A stretch of DNA of 15,274 nt. Origin: CAYYHA01 sp964471535 (GTDB taxonomy: Bacteria > Myxococcota > Myxococcia > SLRQ01). Positions 6,329 through 14,288 of this stretch are shown piece after piece. Within the stretch, counting starts at the first letter, position 1; each line of letters opens with the position of its first letter. The notes beneath the pieces are model-generated. The model did no database searches. It was not told the DNA's origin and worked only from the letters and a program-made list of their open reading frames with translations. The stretch is taken from positions 1 to 15,274 of the forward strand of contig CAYYHA010000084.1 in assembly GCA_964471535.1 (NCBI GenBank). Direction: 5' to 3'. The translations under genes and the position numbers were made by a program.

Positions 6329-7666
6329 TCAGGCGCGGGGGTGGGTGACGCGCCCGAGGAAGAGGAGGAGCTGGCTCTTCGTATCGCGGATGAGGAAGAG
6401 AAAGGGCCGGTCGGCGCGGAAGACCACCGGCTTCAGCTGTCGGTGGCCCCCGCCGCCTCGGGTCCGGATCACCACTGCCGTGGCGGCTGCGGCTCGGGTG
6501 CCCTCCTCGCGCACCTCGACGAAGACCTGGTGGAAGGCGGCGTCGATGAACAGCCCCCCGCGGTCGCCTGCCGCCTCGATCATCCCCGTGAAATCGGCCT
6601 CGGGGGTGAAGGCGGTGGGCATCCCCAGGGTCTTCAAGGTCGATCCCAAGGGGATGGACCGCTTGGGGCGCAGCGTGAAGCGAGGAAGGGAGACGCGCAC
6701 CCGCCGCGGCGAGAGCGCGGACAGCCAGCGATCGAGGGTCTCGGCCGAGAGCGCCCGTTCGAGGGCGGGCAGGCCCGTCGGCTCACGCGGCAGCACGATC
6801 ACCATCGAGAGCGCCCCACCCTGGTAGGGCATCTCGAGGACCTGTGCGCCCTCCACCTCCGCATACTTGAACGTGCCCTCCTGCCGCATCATGGGGACCT
6901 TCACACGACGCTCCCCGTAGGCCTGGAAGGGGGCAGGACGCGTCCTGGAGCGCTCGAAGCGGCTCGCCCACCGCCCCGAGAAGTAGAGCGCGTCGACCAG
7001 GACCAGCCGGGTCATGGGGTCGATGCTTCGAGGGGGGAGCAGATCCCGAATGTGCGACTGGGTCTGTTTCTCCACCCACGTGTTGATCCGCATTCGCGAG
7101 CCCTCGGGATCGCGCCCGAAGGGAGTCCGCTCGACCGGGGCATGGTAGAGGGTCGCCGTGCGCTCGACGAACTCGGGTCGAAGGTGGAGGCGCTCCTCGA
7201 CGAAGATGCGGTTTGCGGCGGCGAGCTCCAGCGGGCCCTTCGCCACCGCCTCGAGGCGCTCCCACGCCGCGGCAGCCGAGGTGTGGAAGGCCGCCTCCTC
7301 CTCGATGTGCAGGACGGCGTCCATCTCCTCGGCCGTCCGTCCCCGCGCGCCTAGGCGGGTCATGCCGAGTGCGGCCTCGATGCTGAAGGGTGAGATGGCG
7401 AGGTTGCCTCGCCCCTTGCCGGCGAGGGCGCGGAACACGTCGATGCCGAGCGCGGTGGTGGCGGTGCTGAACAGCTCCGGCGATGCCGCCGCCTCACGCT
7501 TCCCTTGCTCCGCAGGCTCGGCGTCGCCGCCGCCGGTGCGGCCGCCGCCGGCGGTCTCCTGCTCGGCCGCCCGTGCCGCGGGGACGCCACACAGCGCCAC
7601 GAGGAGCACCGAAGCTGCGAGGAGCCGGCCAGCGCCCGAGGCATTTTTGCCCATCTTCCGTGACAT
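6329..7666 (-). CDS. Secreted serpin (serine protease inhibitor)
   Basis: This 445-residue protein has a perfect AGAGGAGGT Shine-Dalgarno just before ATG 7666. The signal peptide (about 1-33) is cleaved after VPAARA; VALC at 23-26 lacks a small residue before Cys, so a lipoprotein is unlikely. After a Gly/Glu-rich linker comes a complete serpin fold: NLAISPFSIEAALGM near the start, INTWVEKQT, LVLVDALYFSGRW, and the C-terminal signature FRADRPFLFLI. The reactive-centre hinge EEGTRAAAAT is of the inhibitory type, with small residues at P12-P9. Counting the standard 17 residues from the first hinge Glu puts P1 at Arg403 (codon 6458-6460), predicting a trypsin-like target. The loop then carries an unusual GGGG stretch. 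Serpins trap serine or cysteine proteases by covalent insertion. It lies 77 bp downstream of the phosphorylase gene on the same strand, though the functions look unrelated. Confidence 0.92.
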   Translation of the reverse strand: MSRKMGKNASGAGRLLAASVLLVALCGVPAARAAEQETAGGGRTGGGDAEPAEQGKREAAASPELFSTATTALGIDVFRALAGKGRGNLAISPFSIEAALGMTRLGARGRTAEEMDAVLHIEEEAAFHTSAAAAWERLEAVAKGPLELAAANRIFVEERLHLRPEFVERTATLYHAPVERTPFGRDPEGSRMRINTWVEKQTQSHIRDLLPPRSIDPMTRLVLVDALYFSGRWASRFERSRTRPAPFQAYGERRVKVPMMRQEGTFKYAEVEGAQVLEMPYQGGALSMVIVLPREPTGLPALERALSAETLDRWLSALSPRRVRVSLPRFTLRPKRSIPLGSTLKTLGMPTAFTPEADFTGMIEAAGDRGGLFIDAAFHQVFVEVREEGTRAAAATAVVIRTRGGGGHRQLKPVVFRADRPFLFLIRDTKSQLLLFLGRVTHPRA

Positions 7667-7743
7667 CTGCCGACCTCCTCTGCAGGGCGGGTGGGGTGAC
7701 GCCGCCTCGAGGGCGTTCGAGAGGAGCGCCGGGCCGCGACCCC

Positions 7744-9834
7744 TCATCCTACCCACGTGCCGCCGGCAGCGGGGAGGTAGGCGCGGTTCAGGTAGTCGAT
7801 CACCTGCCGGTCGGCGGAGAAGCGCCAGGCACCGGTGACCAGCGCCCGCTTCATGCGGTGCACCCAGCCGTGGGGGATCCCGGCCTCGTCGCGCGCGTAG
7901 AAGAGCGGCACCACCTCCTCCTCGAGCACCCGGTACAGACTCTCCGCATCGCGCGCGTCCTGCACCGCATCGTCGACGTGCCCCTCCACCGAGCCGATGG
8001 CGAAGCCGTTGGTGCCGTCGTAGCACTCCGCCCACCAGCCATCGAGGATGGAGATGTTGAGGCCACCGTTGAGCAGCACCTTCATCCCGCTGGTGCCCGA
8101 GGCCTCCATGGGCCGGCGCGGCGTGTTCACCCAGCCGTCCACGCCGTGGCACAGCGCCCGCGCCACCCCGATGTCGTAGTCGGGGATGAAGACGATGCGC
8201 CCACGGAAGCGCGGATCCTGCGAGAGCTGCCAGATGCGCTGGATGAAGCGCTTGCCCGGCTCGTCCTTGGGGTGCGCCTTACCGGCGAAGAGGATCTGCA
8301 CCGGCCGCTCCGCGCTGCCCAGCAGCGCCGCCAGGCGCTCCTCGTCGTGGGCGAGGAGCACGGCGCGCTTGTACGTGGCGAAGCGCCGGGCGAAGCCGAG
8401 GGTCAGGGCATAGGGATCGAGCTCGGCCACCCCCGTGCGTCGCCGCACGAAGTCGATGAGGCGATGGCGCATCACCTGGTGCGCCTCCCACAGCTCCCCG
8501 TCGTCGATCTCCATCAGGCCCGCCCAGGTCTGGGGCTCGTGCCAGCGCCGCGCATAGTCGCGCGGGAGGAAGGGTTCGTAGACGCGGAGCATCTGCGGCG
8601 CCAGCCAGGAGGCGATGTGCACGCCGTTGGTGATGTGGCCGATGGGGATCTCCTGCTCCGGTCGCCCCGGCCACAGGTCCTTCCACATCTGCCGGGAGAC
8701 GTGGCCGTGGAGGTGGGAGACCCCGTTGATGAAGCGGCTGGTCTTGATGGCGAGCACCGTCATGCAGAAGGGCTCGCCCTCGTTCTCGGGATCCACGCGG
8801 CCGAGGGACATGAAGCGTTTGGGCTCGAGGCCCAGCGCCTCGCGGAGCGTGGCGAGGTTCTCCTCGACCAGCGACTCGGGGAAGCGATCGTGTCCTGCGG
8901 GCACCGGCGTGTGGGTGGTGAAGACGCTCCGGATCTGCGCATCACGCAGCGCCGCATCGAAGGAGAGGCCGTCGCGCTCCATGCGCACGCGGATGTACTC
9001 GAGCGCCGCCAGTGCCGCGTGCCCCTCGTTCATGTGGACGACGCTGGGCACGATCCCGAGCGCTGCGAGCGCCCGCATTCCCCCGATGCCCAGGAGGATC
9101 TCCTGCCGGAGGCGCACGTTCTCGTCGCCGCCGTAGAGCCGGCTGGTGAGCAGCCGATCCTTGGGGCCGTTCTCTTCCACGTCCGCATCGAGGAGGATGA
9201 GTTCGTTGCGTCCAATGGGCGCCCGCCAGATCCCGGCGTGGACCGTACCCTTGGGTGTCTCGACCCCGATCACGATCGGCTTTCCGTCCCCATCCGTCGC
9301 GCGCCGCATGGGCAGCTGCTCGACCTCGATCTCTCCGTAGGTCTCCTGCTGCCAGCCCTCCGCGTCGAGCTGCTGGCGGAAGTACCCCTGGACGTAGAAG
9401 AGCCCCACACCGACGATGGGGATGCCGAGATCGCTCGCAGCCTTCATGTGATCCCCGGCGAGCACGCCGAGGCCGCCGGCGTAGACGGGCAGGGATTCGT
9501 GCACGCCGAACTCGGCGGAGAAGTAGGCGACGGGGCGGGCATTGATGGGGCCCGCGTGGGTCAGCCCGTAGGTGTCCTCGCCGGCGAGATAGTCGTCGAG
9601 GCGCCGAAGCGCATAGACCACCCGGCTCTCGATGGCGAGGTCCCGGGAGCGCTCGGCGATGGCTTCCCGGGGGAGTTCCTGCAGCATCCGGATCGGGTTG
9701 TGGTTGACCCGGGTCCAGAGCCTGGGATCGAGGTCCCGGAAGATGTTCATCACCTCCGGTTGCCAAGCCCAGAAGAAGTTGCGAGCGAGCCGCTCGAGTC
9801 GCTCTACCAGCACGTCGGTCGGATCGGTCTGCAT
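7744..9834 (-). CDS. glgP: Glycogen/alpha-glucan phosphorylase (GT35)
   Basis: This 696-residue PLP-dependent enzyme releases glucose 1-phosphate from glycogen or maltodextrin in the cytoplasm. It follows the shorter alpha-glucan phosphorylase branch (TIGR02094-like). It begins with NFFWAWQPEVMNIF and a HNPIRML block. The glycine-rich AYFSAEFGVHESLPVYAGGL follows, then GDHMKAASDLG, HMNEGHAAL, TTHTPVPAGHDRF and ITNGVHIASW. The cofactor site is EASGTSGMK, with Lys585 (codon 8080-8082) expected to form the Schiff base, followed by LLNGGLNISILDGWWAE. All key blocks are present, so the gene looks intact. It is shorter than the ~800-850-residue classical enzymes, as usual for this branch. The ATG at 9834 has only a weak Shine-Dalgarno. 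It lies between the YARHG gene (80 bp upstream) and the serpin (77 bp downstream), all on the minus strand. Confidence 0.95.
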   Translation of the reverse strand: MQTDPTDVLVERLERLARNFFWAWQPEVMNIFRDLDPRLWTRVNHNPIRMLQELPREAIAERSRDLAIESRVVYALRRLDDYLAGEDTYGLTHAGPINARPVAYFSAEFGVHESLPVYAGGLGVLAGDHMKAASDLGIPIVGVGLFYVQGYFRQQLDAEGWQQETYGEIEVEQLPMRRATDGDGKPIVIGVETPKGTVHAGIWRAPIGRNELILLDADVEENGPKDRLLTSRLYGGDENVRLRQEILLGIGGMRALAALGIVPSVVHMNEGHAALAALEYIRVRMERDGLSFDAALRDAQIRSVFTTHTPVPAGHDRFPESLVEENLATLREALGLEPKRFMSLGRVDPENEGEPFCMTVLAIKTSRFINGVSHLHGHVSRQMWKDLWPGRPEQEIPIGHITNGVHIASWLAPQMLRVYEPFLPRDYARRWHEPQTWAGLMEIDDGELWEAHQVMRHRLIDFVRRRTGVAELDPYALTLGFARRFATYKRAVLLAHDEERLAALLGSAERPVQILFAGKAHPKDEPGKRFIQRIWQLSQDPRFRGRIVFIPDYDIGVARALCHGVDGWVNTPRRPMEASGTSGMKVLLNGGLNISILDGWWAECYDGTNGFAIGSVEGHVDDAVQDARDAESLYRVLEEEVVPLFYARDEAGIPHGWVHRMKRALVTGAWRFSADRQVIDYLNRAYLPAAGGTWVG

Positions 9835-9914
9835 GGGCGCATGGCCCTACTCTGGTGGCGCCACGGGAGCAAGCCCTCCGGGCGCCCGCAGGGGTCGAGC
9901 CCGGGCGCGTCTCC

Positions 9915-10673
9915 CTACCCGGCGGGGGAGATGTCGCAGCCCGTCCCGTCCACCTCACAGGAGACCCGCACGAACCACTCGAAGCAGGTCGGCTCCCCCG
10001 ATTCGTCCGGTTGCTCCCCGTTGGGGCAGCTCTCGAGTACCTCCACCTGCCACCGGCCTTGCTTCAGCGAGACCGAGCCCACCGGTCCCTCAGCCTTCCC
10101 AGCGAACCAGTCGGTGAGCGTGAGCAGGTCGTTTCCCATGTTCTCGATCAGGAAGCGCTCCATCGCATCGGGGTAGGGATAGCGCTTTCGCAGCGTGCGC
10201 TCGATCCGCGCGATCTTCCGCGCGCACGCCCGCTCGGGCCCTGGGGGCAGCGTAACCTTCTCCTTCCCGGGCCGGTACCACCGGTTGCCGCAGGCATCCT
10301 TCTTCCGAGCAAAGAAGTCCCGGAGTTCCGCCGACTCGAACGGGTGACCCCGCATGGCAAATGGGATGTTGCGGAGCAGGCGCGCGGCGGTCGGCGGCAT
10401 CCCGTCCCGCGCGGCGACCTTGCAGCCCTCGGCCACCAGCTGATTCCAGACGGCGACCACCGTGTCCCGAGTCTTGCAGGGCTTCTCGGAGCGCTCGGTC
10501 CGGTCCGGCGGGGGAGGCGCTTTCTTGCCGTCCTCCGTGGCACCTGCGCGGGCGTGCGCTGCCTCCTCGGCGTGGAGCGGCCCGCCCCCGGACAGGGCAA
10601 CCAGAAGTGCCGCGGCGAACAGGCGCGCGGCAGAGGTGGAGGCGACGAATCGAGGCACGGCGCTTCGCGACAT
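9915..10673 (-). CDS. Secreted YARHG-domain protein
   Basis: This 252-residue protein starts at an ATG with a GGGAGGAT Shine-Dalgarno. A signal peptide (1-35) has a Leu/Ala core and ends GGGPLHA before EE. A charged Pro-rich linker (about 46-65) leads to a domain at about 98-135, LLRNIPFAMRGHPFESAELR then DFFARK and RWYRPG. This matches the YARHG module (RN-I-A-RHG-F-F-WY-P), a small extracellular domain of unknown role, often found next to peptidase or kinase-linked extracellular regions. Paired cysteines later (ESCPNGEQ, PTCFEW, VSCEVDGTGC) suggest disulphides in the periplasm or outside. No catalytic motif is seen. A plausible promoter lies at 10767-10739. Confidence 0.8.
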   Translation of the reverse strand: MSRSAVPRFVASTSAARLFAAALLVALSGGGPLHAEEAAHARAGATEDGKKAPPPPDRTERSEKPCKTRDTVVAVWNQLVAEGCKVAARDGMPPTAARLLRNIPFAMRGHPFESAELRDFFARKKDACGNRWYRPGKEKVTLPPGPERACARKIARIERTLRKRYPYPDAMERFLIENMGNDLLTLTDWFAGKAEGPVGSVSLKQGRWQVEVLESCPNGEQPDESGEPTCFEWFVRVSCEVDGTGCDISPAG

Positions 10674-10738
10674 GGCGAGGATCCTCCCGTCTGCCGCGCG
10701 ATCCCGCAGCCCTTCGCGGCGCCTCGGCGGCCGCTTCG

Positions 10739-10767
10739 AGCATCGTCATCCGTACCTAGGAGGTCAA
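10739..10767 (-). promoter_or_regulatory. Sigma-70-like promoter for the YARHG gene
   Basis: On the minus strand, TTGACC (10767-10762, five of six) is followed after exactly 17 bases by GATGCT (10744-10739, three of six). The start of transcription would fall near 10731, leaving a leader of about 58 bases before the ATG at 10673. Confidence 0.35.
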
Positions 10768-10819
10768 GCACGACGCGCGTTGGCGTCCCTGCGCCCGTAG
10801 GGGGTTTCCCTGATGAGCT

Positions 10820-10829
10820 GTGCTACGCT
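10820..10829 (+). promoter_or_regulatory. Possible -10 region for the PilZ-receiver gene
   Basis: GTGCTACGCT holds an extended -10-like TACGCT preceded by TG. The six-base GTGCTA recurs near the right edge at 15175, also with a -10-like TATAGA. No clear -35 is visible. If it is used, the ribosomal start must be downstream, which supports ATG 10910 over the codon at 10820. Confidence 0.3.
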
Positions 10830-10909
10830 CGAAGGCTGGAGCCGATGCCGGCGCCGCTGCGATGCGTCCGCGTCGGGTCCCCCGCGCCACCCACTGCAGC
10901 CTGGCCCCG

Positions 10910-11707
10910 ATGAGTGAACGACGACGTCACCCCCGATTTCCCGTGCGCTTCGAGGTGGCGCTGCAGGTGCGTGGGGTCGGGGAGCAGAGCGCGCCCGAGG
11001 ACCCGGGGTGGAAGGAGCGCTTTCGCCACCGCCTGCGCAACCTCGCAGTCGGCGGGCTCTTCGTCGAGTGGCCCGATCCCCAGCCACCGATGCGCTCGCA
11101 CGTGGCGCTTCGCATCCGCACCGCCCGCGGACGCTGTCTGGACATCGAGGGTGAGGTGGTGTGGCGCCTTCCCGCGGCGGAGGCGCGCGGCGGGCATCCC
11201 CCCGGCTTCGGGGTGCAGTTTCTCGGGACCACCGCCGCACAGGTGCAGGCGATTGCCGACCTTCTCGACGGCCTCACCCCCGAGGACCTTCCCGAGGAGG
11301 AGGACATCGCCCCGCCGCGCGCCGCTTCCGCACCGCGGATCCTGCTGCTCGAGGACGACGAGGCGATCCGCCGCTTCACTGCGACGATCCTCTCGCGGCT
11401 CCCCGCGGCGGTGGTGGTCTGCTCCAATGGACGGGAGGCGGTAGAGGCCTTCGAGGCGGGACGTTTCGACCTGTGCGTCCTGGACTACCTGGTGCCCGAG
11501 ATGGATGGGCTCGCGGTGATCGAGCATCTGCGCCGCCAGTCCCAGGTGCCCATCCTGCTGATGAGCGCCGTCTTTTCGCCGGCGGGCCTCCGGGGGAGCG
11601 GACTGGCCGCCCACGCCGATGAGGTCCTGGTCAAGCCCTTTACGGCGGGCGCCCTCAGGGCGGTGGCGAAACGGCTGCTGCGCAAGGGGCAGGGCGCGGC
11701 GCGCTAG
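10910..11707 (+). CDS. PilZ domain-receiver fusion protein
   Basis: This 265-residue cytoplasmic signalling protein is read from ATG 10910. Residues 1-125 form a PilZ domain with the cyclic-di-GMP signature: an arginine cluster RRRHPR (R4-R6, R9) and NLAVGG (N44, A46, G49), close to the D/N-x-S/A-x-x-G motif. It resembles the PilZ-like paralogous family of Myxococcus (TIGR02266). After an acidic linker, residues 145-260 are a response-regulator receiver with acid pocket E148-D149-D150, phosphoacceptor Asp192 (CVLDYLVPEMDG), switch Ser219 and Lys242 (VKPF). All canonical phosphorylation residues are present. There is no DNA-binding or enzymatic output, so output is probably by protein contact, joining c-di-GMP with a phosphorelay. 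No histidine kinase is adjacent. The frame extends upstream to 10820, but PilZ proteins start at the arginine cluster. A dehydrogenase gene follows 107 bp downstream. Confidence 0.88.
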   Translation: MSERRRHPRFPVRFEVALQVRGVGEQSAPEDPGWKERFRHRLRNLAVGGLFVEWPDPQPPMRSHVALRIRTARGRCLDIEGEVVWRLPAAEARGGHPPGFGVQFLGTTAAQVQAIADLLDGLTPEDLPEEEDIAPPRAASAPRILLLEDDEAIRRFTATILSRLPAAVVVCSNGREAVEAFEAGRFDLCVLDYLVPEMDGLAVIEHLRRQSQVPILLMSAVFSPAGLRGSGLAAHADEVLVKPFTAGALRAVAKRLLRKGQGAAR

Positions 11708-11814
11708 GGCGTGCGGCCGGTCGCCTCCGCGGCGGACGCAGCCGGCCTGCTCAAGCCGCCCCGGTGGCCCAGGGCGCTTGCAGACCGCGCTCGGACGGGC
11801 GAGAACCATCCTTG

Positions 11815-13053
11815 GTGCACGGCCTCGTCTTCGACCTCTCACTGCCCCGCTATGCCCTCGCGAAGGGCCTCGGCCGAGCCTTCCCCAGCCTGTACACCGG
11901 CCGCCTCTCCTGTCTGTCCCTGCGGGAGGTCGAGCCGCCCGAGCCTCCGGGCCCCGGCTGGGTGAAGCTCAAGAACCGCATGGCCGGCCTCTGCGGCTCC
12001 GATCTCGCCACCATCTTTCTCAAGGCCTCGCCGCAGCTCGAGCCCTTCAACTCCTTCCCCGCCGTCCTCGGTCACGAGATCCTCGCCGAAGTCGCCGAAG
12101 TGCCCGATGGTGTCCGGGGCCTCGAGGTGGGACAGCGGGTCGCCGTGGATCCCTTCCTGCCCTGCGCACTCCGGGGCATCGACCCCATCTGTCGCGCGTG
12201 CCGTCGCGGTGCGCTCAGTGCCTGCGAGCGCATGGCCGAGGGGTGTCTCGCTCCGGGGATGCTCATCGGCTTCCACCGGGACCTCCCCGGGGGCATGGGC
12301 CCGTGGAGCGTCGCCCATGAGAGCCAGCTCTACCGCCTGCCCGAGCACCTCCCCGACGAGGTGGGGGTGCTCGTCGAGCCGCTCGCCGTCGCGATGCGGG
12401 CGGTCCTCCAGAACCGGCCGGAGCCCGACGACCGCATCCTGGTCATCGGTGGAGGGCCGATCGCCTTCGCCGTGCTCTGGGCGCTGCGTGCGGCCGGGTT
12501 CACCAACCACCTCACGCTCCTCACCATCGAGCGCTACCAGCGGGAGGCGGCGCAGGCGATGGGGGCGGACGAGGTCATGGCGGTGCAACCCGACCGCGAG
12601 GAGGCCGAAGCGGTGGCCGAGGCGACCGGCGGCAAGACCTACCAGCCGATCCTGGGGCCGCCGGTGGTCGAGGGCGGCTACGACCTCGTCTTCGACTGCG
12701 TGGGCAGCGCCCTTTCCATGAACGACGCCCTGCGTTACGTGGCCGCCGCAGGCCGGGTGGTCCTCTTGGGGGCCAGCGCCGTCTTGGATGGCATCGACTG
12801 GACGCCGGTCTGGCGCCACGAGATCACCATCCGAGGCTCGATGGCCTATGGCATCGAGGAGTTCCGGGGTGAGCGCAAGCACACCTTCGCGGTGGTGTGC
12901 GATCTGCTCGCGGCCAACGAGGGACCCGATCCGTCACGCATGGTGACCCACCGCTTTCGGCTCTCCGAGTATCGGAAGGCGATCGAGGCCAACGTGCGGC
13001 GGGGTGCCTTCGAGAGCATCAAAACCGTATTCGACCTGCGGGAGGAGCCATGA
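11815..13053 (+). CDS. Zinc-dependent medium-chain alcohol dehydrogenase
   Basis: This 412-residue MDR-family dehydrogenase oxidises an alcohol, sugar or polyol with NAD(P). The substrate is not predictable. Catalytic zinc ligands are Cys60 (AGLCGSD), His87-Glu88 (LGHEIL) and probably Glu188 (VLVEPLA). A structural zinc lobe is present but stretched: Cys117, Cys126, Cys129, Cys137, with eight residues instead of two between the first pair. The Rossmann site is ILVIGGGPIA (G212-G214). The start is uncertain: GTG 11815 begins at VHGLVFDLSLPRYALAKG, with only a weak GAGAA upstream. A GTG at 11764 would add 17 residues unlike the family. The last codons overlap the MBL gene (ATGA at 13050-13053), so the two are translationally coupled and probably act in one pathway. 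Confidence 0.88.
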   Translation: MHGLVFDLSLPRYALAKGLGRAFPSLYTGRLSCLSLREVEPPEPPGPGWVKLKNRMAGLCGSDLATIFLKASPQLEPFNSFPAVLGHEILAEVAEVPDGVRGLEVGQRVAVDPFLPCALRGIDPICRACRRGALSACERMAEGCLAPGMLIGFHRDLPGGMGPWSVAHESQLYRLPEHLPDEVGVLVEPLAVAMRAVLQNRPEPDDRILVIGGGPIAFAVLWALRAAGFTNHLTLLTIERYQREAAQAMGADEVMAVQPDREEAEAVAEATGGKTYQPILGPPVVEGGYDLVFDCVGSALSMNDALRYVAAAGRVVLLGASAVLDGIDWTPVWRHEITIRGSMAYGIEEFRGERKHTFAVVCDLLAANEGPDPSRMVTHRFRLSEYRKAIEANVRRGAFESIKTVFDLREEP

Positions 13054-14105
13054 AGTACCGACGCTTCGACCTGCTGACCGAGGCGCGCCGCCATCAGGTC
13101 CCGGGCACCCGCTGTGAAGCGCTTCGAAACGCGGCGCCGCGGGTATGCGAGGAGATTCTGAAAGAAGGCGAGTGCCTGGCCTACCACACCTGTCCCCTCG
13201 CGACGGGGCCCTATCCGACGAAGTTTGCCTTCGGCGGCCATGCCACGAGTCCGCTGCCCTTCGTCTTCCTGCGCAACCAGATGCAGATCGTGCAGTTCGA
13301 GGACTTCGATGGGGTGCGCCGGACCCTGCTCTTCCAACCCCTCGACTACATGCAGGTGGAAAAGGCGCCCTACTATGCGGTGCTGAAGGAGCGCTTCGGA
13401 GACTTCGTCAGCTACAAGCTCATGGCGAAGTTCCATGGGACCGTCGAGGGATGGCTCGAGCACTTCGGCCTCTCCCCCGCCGACGTGGACTACCTCTCCT
13501 ACGACCATCTTCACGTCACCGATCTCCGGAAGTGGCTGGGGGGGGAGCGTCCCTTCTTCCCTCGCGCGAAACTCCTCGTGCAGAAGGCGGAGTGGGATCT
13601 GGTCCACGACCTCCATCCCCTGCAGCGGCCCTGGTTCGTGCCGGGCGGGGTGGATGGCATCCCAGAGGATCGGGTGATCACCTTCGAGGGCGACGCTTTC
13701 CTCGGAAAGGGCGTGGCGCTCATCCACACGCCCGGGCATACCGTAGGCAACACCTCGCTGGTCGCCGTGACCGGCGAGGGGGTCTACGTCACGAGCGAGA
13801 ACGGCGTGGGCCCCGAGAGCTACGTGCCCCAAAGGTCCCGTATCGGGGGCGTGGCCAAAGCCGCCAGGACCTTCGGCTACGAGGTGGTGATGAACAGCAA
13901 CTCGGTCGAGCTCATCCTCGACCAGTACGCCTCCATGCTCCTCGAGAAGGGCATCGCCAGCCCCTCGCCGCACGATCCCGAGTATCCCGCCTTCATGCCC
14001 AGCTTCGTCTTCACCTCGCACTGGTCGGCGCCGGGGCTCTCGCCCACCTTCGAGCCGCCGCAGGTGGCTTGGGGCCGCATCGAGCCGGCGGCGGCGGCAG
14101 CGTAG
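13050..14105 (+). CDS. Metallo-beta-lactamase-fold hydrolase, variant metal motif
   Basis: This 351-residue protein has an ATG that overlaps the dehydrogenase stop, with the Shine-Dalgarno GGAGGAG immediately before it. The first ~130 residues are an unassigned region (GPYPTKFAFGGHATSPLPF) preceding the MBL core. The core motif is DHLHVTD (D152-H153-x-H155-x-T157-D158). The canonical HxHxDH has therefore become HxHxTD, changing the usual second-metal ligands. The third ligand block HTPGHTVGNTSL (H226, H230) is canonical. The usual bridging Asp after the YVT strand is replaced by SEN, and a late His (SHW, H324) fits the last ligand. It may bind one metal, use Asp158 instead, or have lost hydrolase activity. 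There is no signal peptide. Coupling to the dehydrogenase suggests hydrolysis of a lactone or ester made by that enzyme, which is inference only. Confidence 0.82.
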   Translation: MKYRRFDLLTEARRHQVPGTRCEALRNAAPRVCEEILKEGECLAYHTCPLATGPYPTKFAFGGHATSPLPFVFLRNQMQIVQFEDFDGVRRTLLFQPLDYMQVEKAPYYAVLKERFGDFVSYKLMAKFHGTVEGWLEHFGLSPADVDYLSYDHLHVTDLRKWLGGERPFFPRAKLLVQKAEWDLVHDLHPLQRPWFVPGGVDGIPEDRVITFEGDAFLGKGVALIHTPGHTVGNTSLVAVTGEGVYVTSENGVGPESYVPQRSRIGGVAKAARTFGYEVVMNSNSVELILDQYASMLLEKGIASPSPHDPEYPAFMPSFVFTSHWSAPGLSPTFEPPQVAWGRIEPAAAAA

Positions 14106-14146
14106 GGCGCGAGAGGTGTGGGTGCGCCCTCTGGGCCGCCGGCACC

Positions 14147-14178
14147 GGGGACGCCGCGTTCCGGGCCGCGACGTCCCC
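14147..14178 (+). terminator. Hairpin downstream of the MBL gene
   Basis: GGGGACGCCGCG (14147-14158) pairs with CGCGACGTCCCC (14167-14178) over 12 positions with one mismatch and an eight-base loop, followed by TT. It lies 41 bases after the MBL stop, between convergent genes. The T-tract is minimal, so this is a moderate call. The rest of 14106-14288 shows nothing else. Confidence 0.4.
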
Positions 14179-14288
14179 TTCGCGCGGGGTCCCCTGCAGG
14201 CCCTCGGCGGTCCGGGGCCCGGCGGGTCGACGCCGTGGAGCCGGCCGCGACGCACCCGCAGGAAGGGCCCGCCGTCCGCAGCGGGCCG

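Noticed and set aside
7483..10176. 897-residue plus-strand open frame across the phosphorylase gene
   Set aside because: It is antisense to a clearly conserved enzyme. The composition is His/Arg/Glu-rich without recognisable domains, as expected for a mirrored frame in GC-rich coding DNA.
12846..14255. 469-residue minus-strand frame opposite the MBL gene
   Set aside because: Antisense of a gene with a good Shine-Dalgarno and recognisable motifs; no domain seen.
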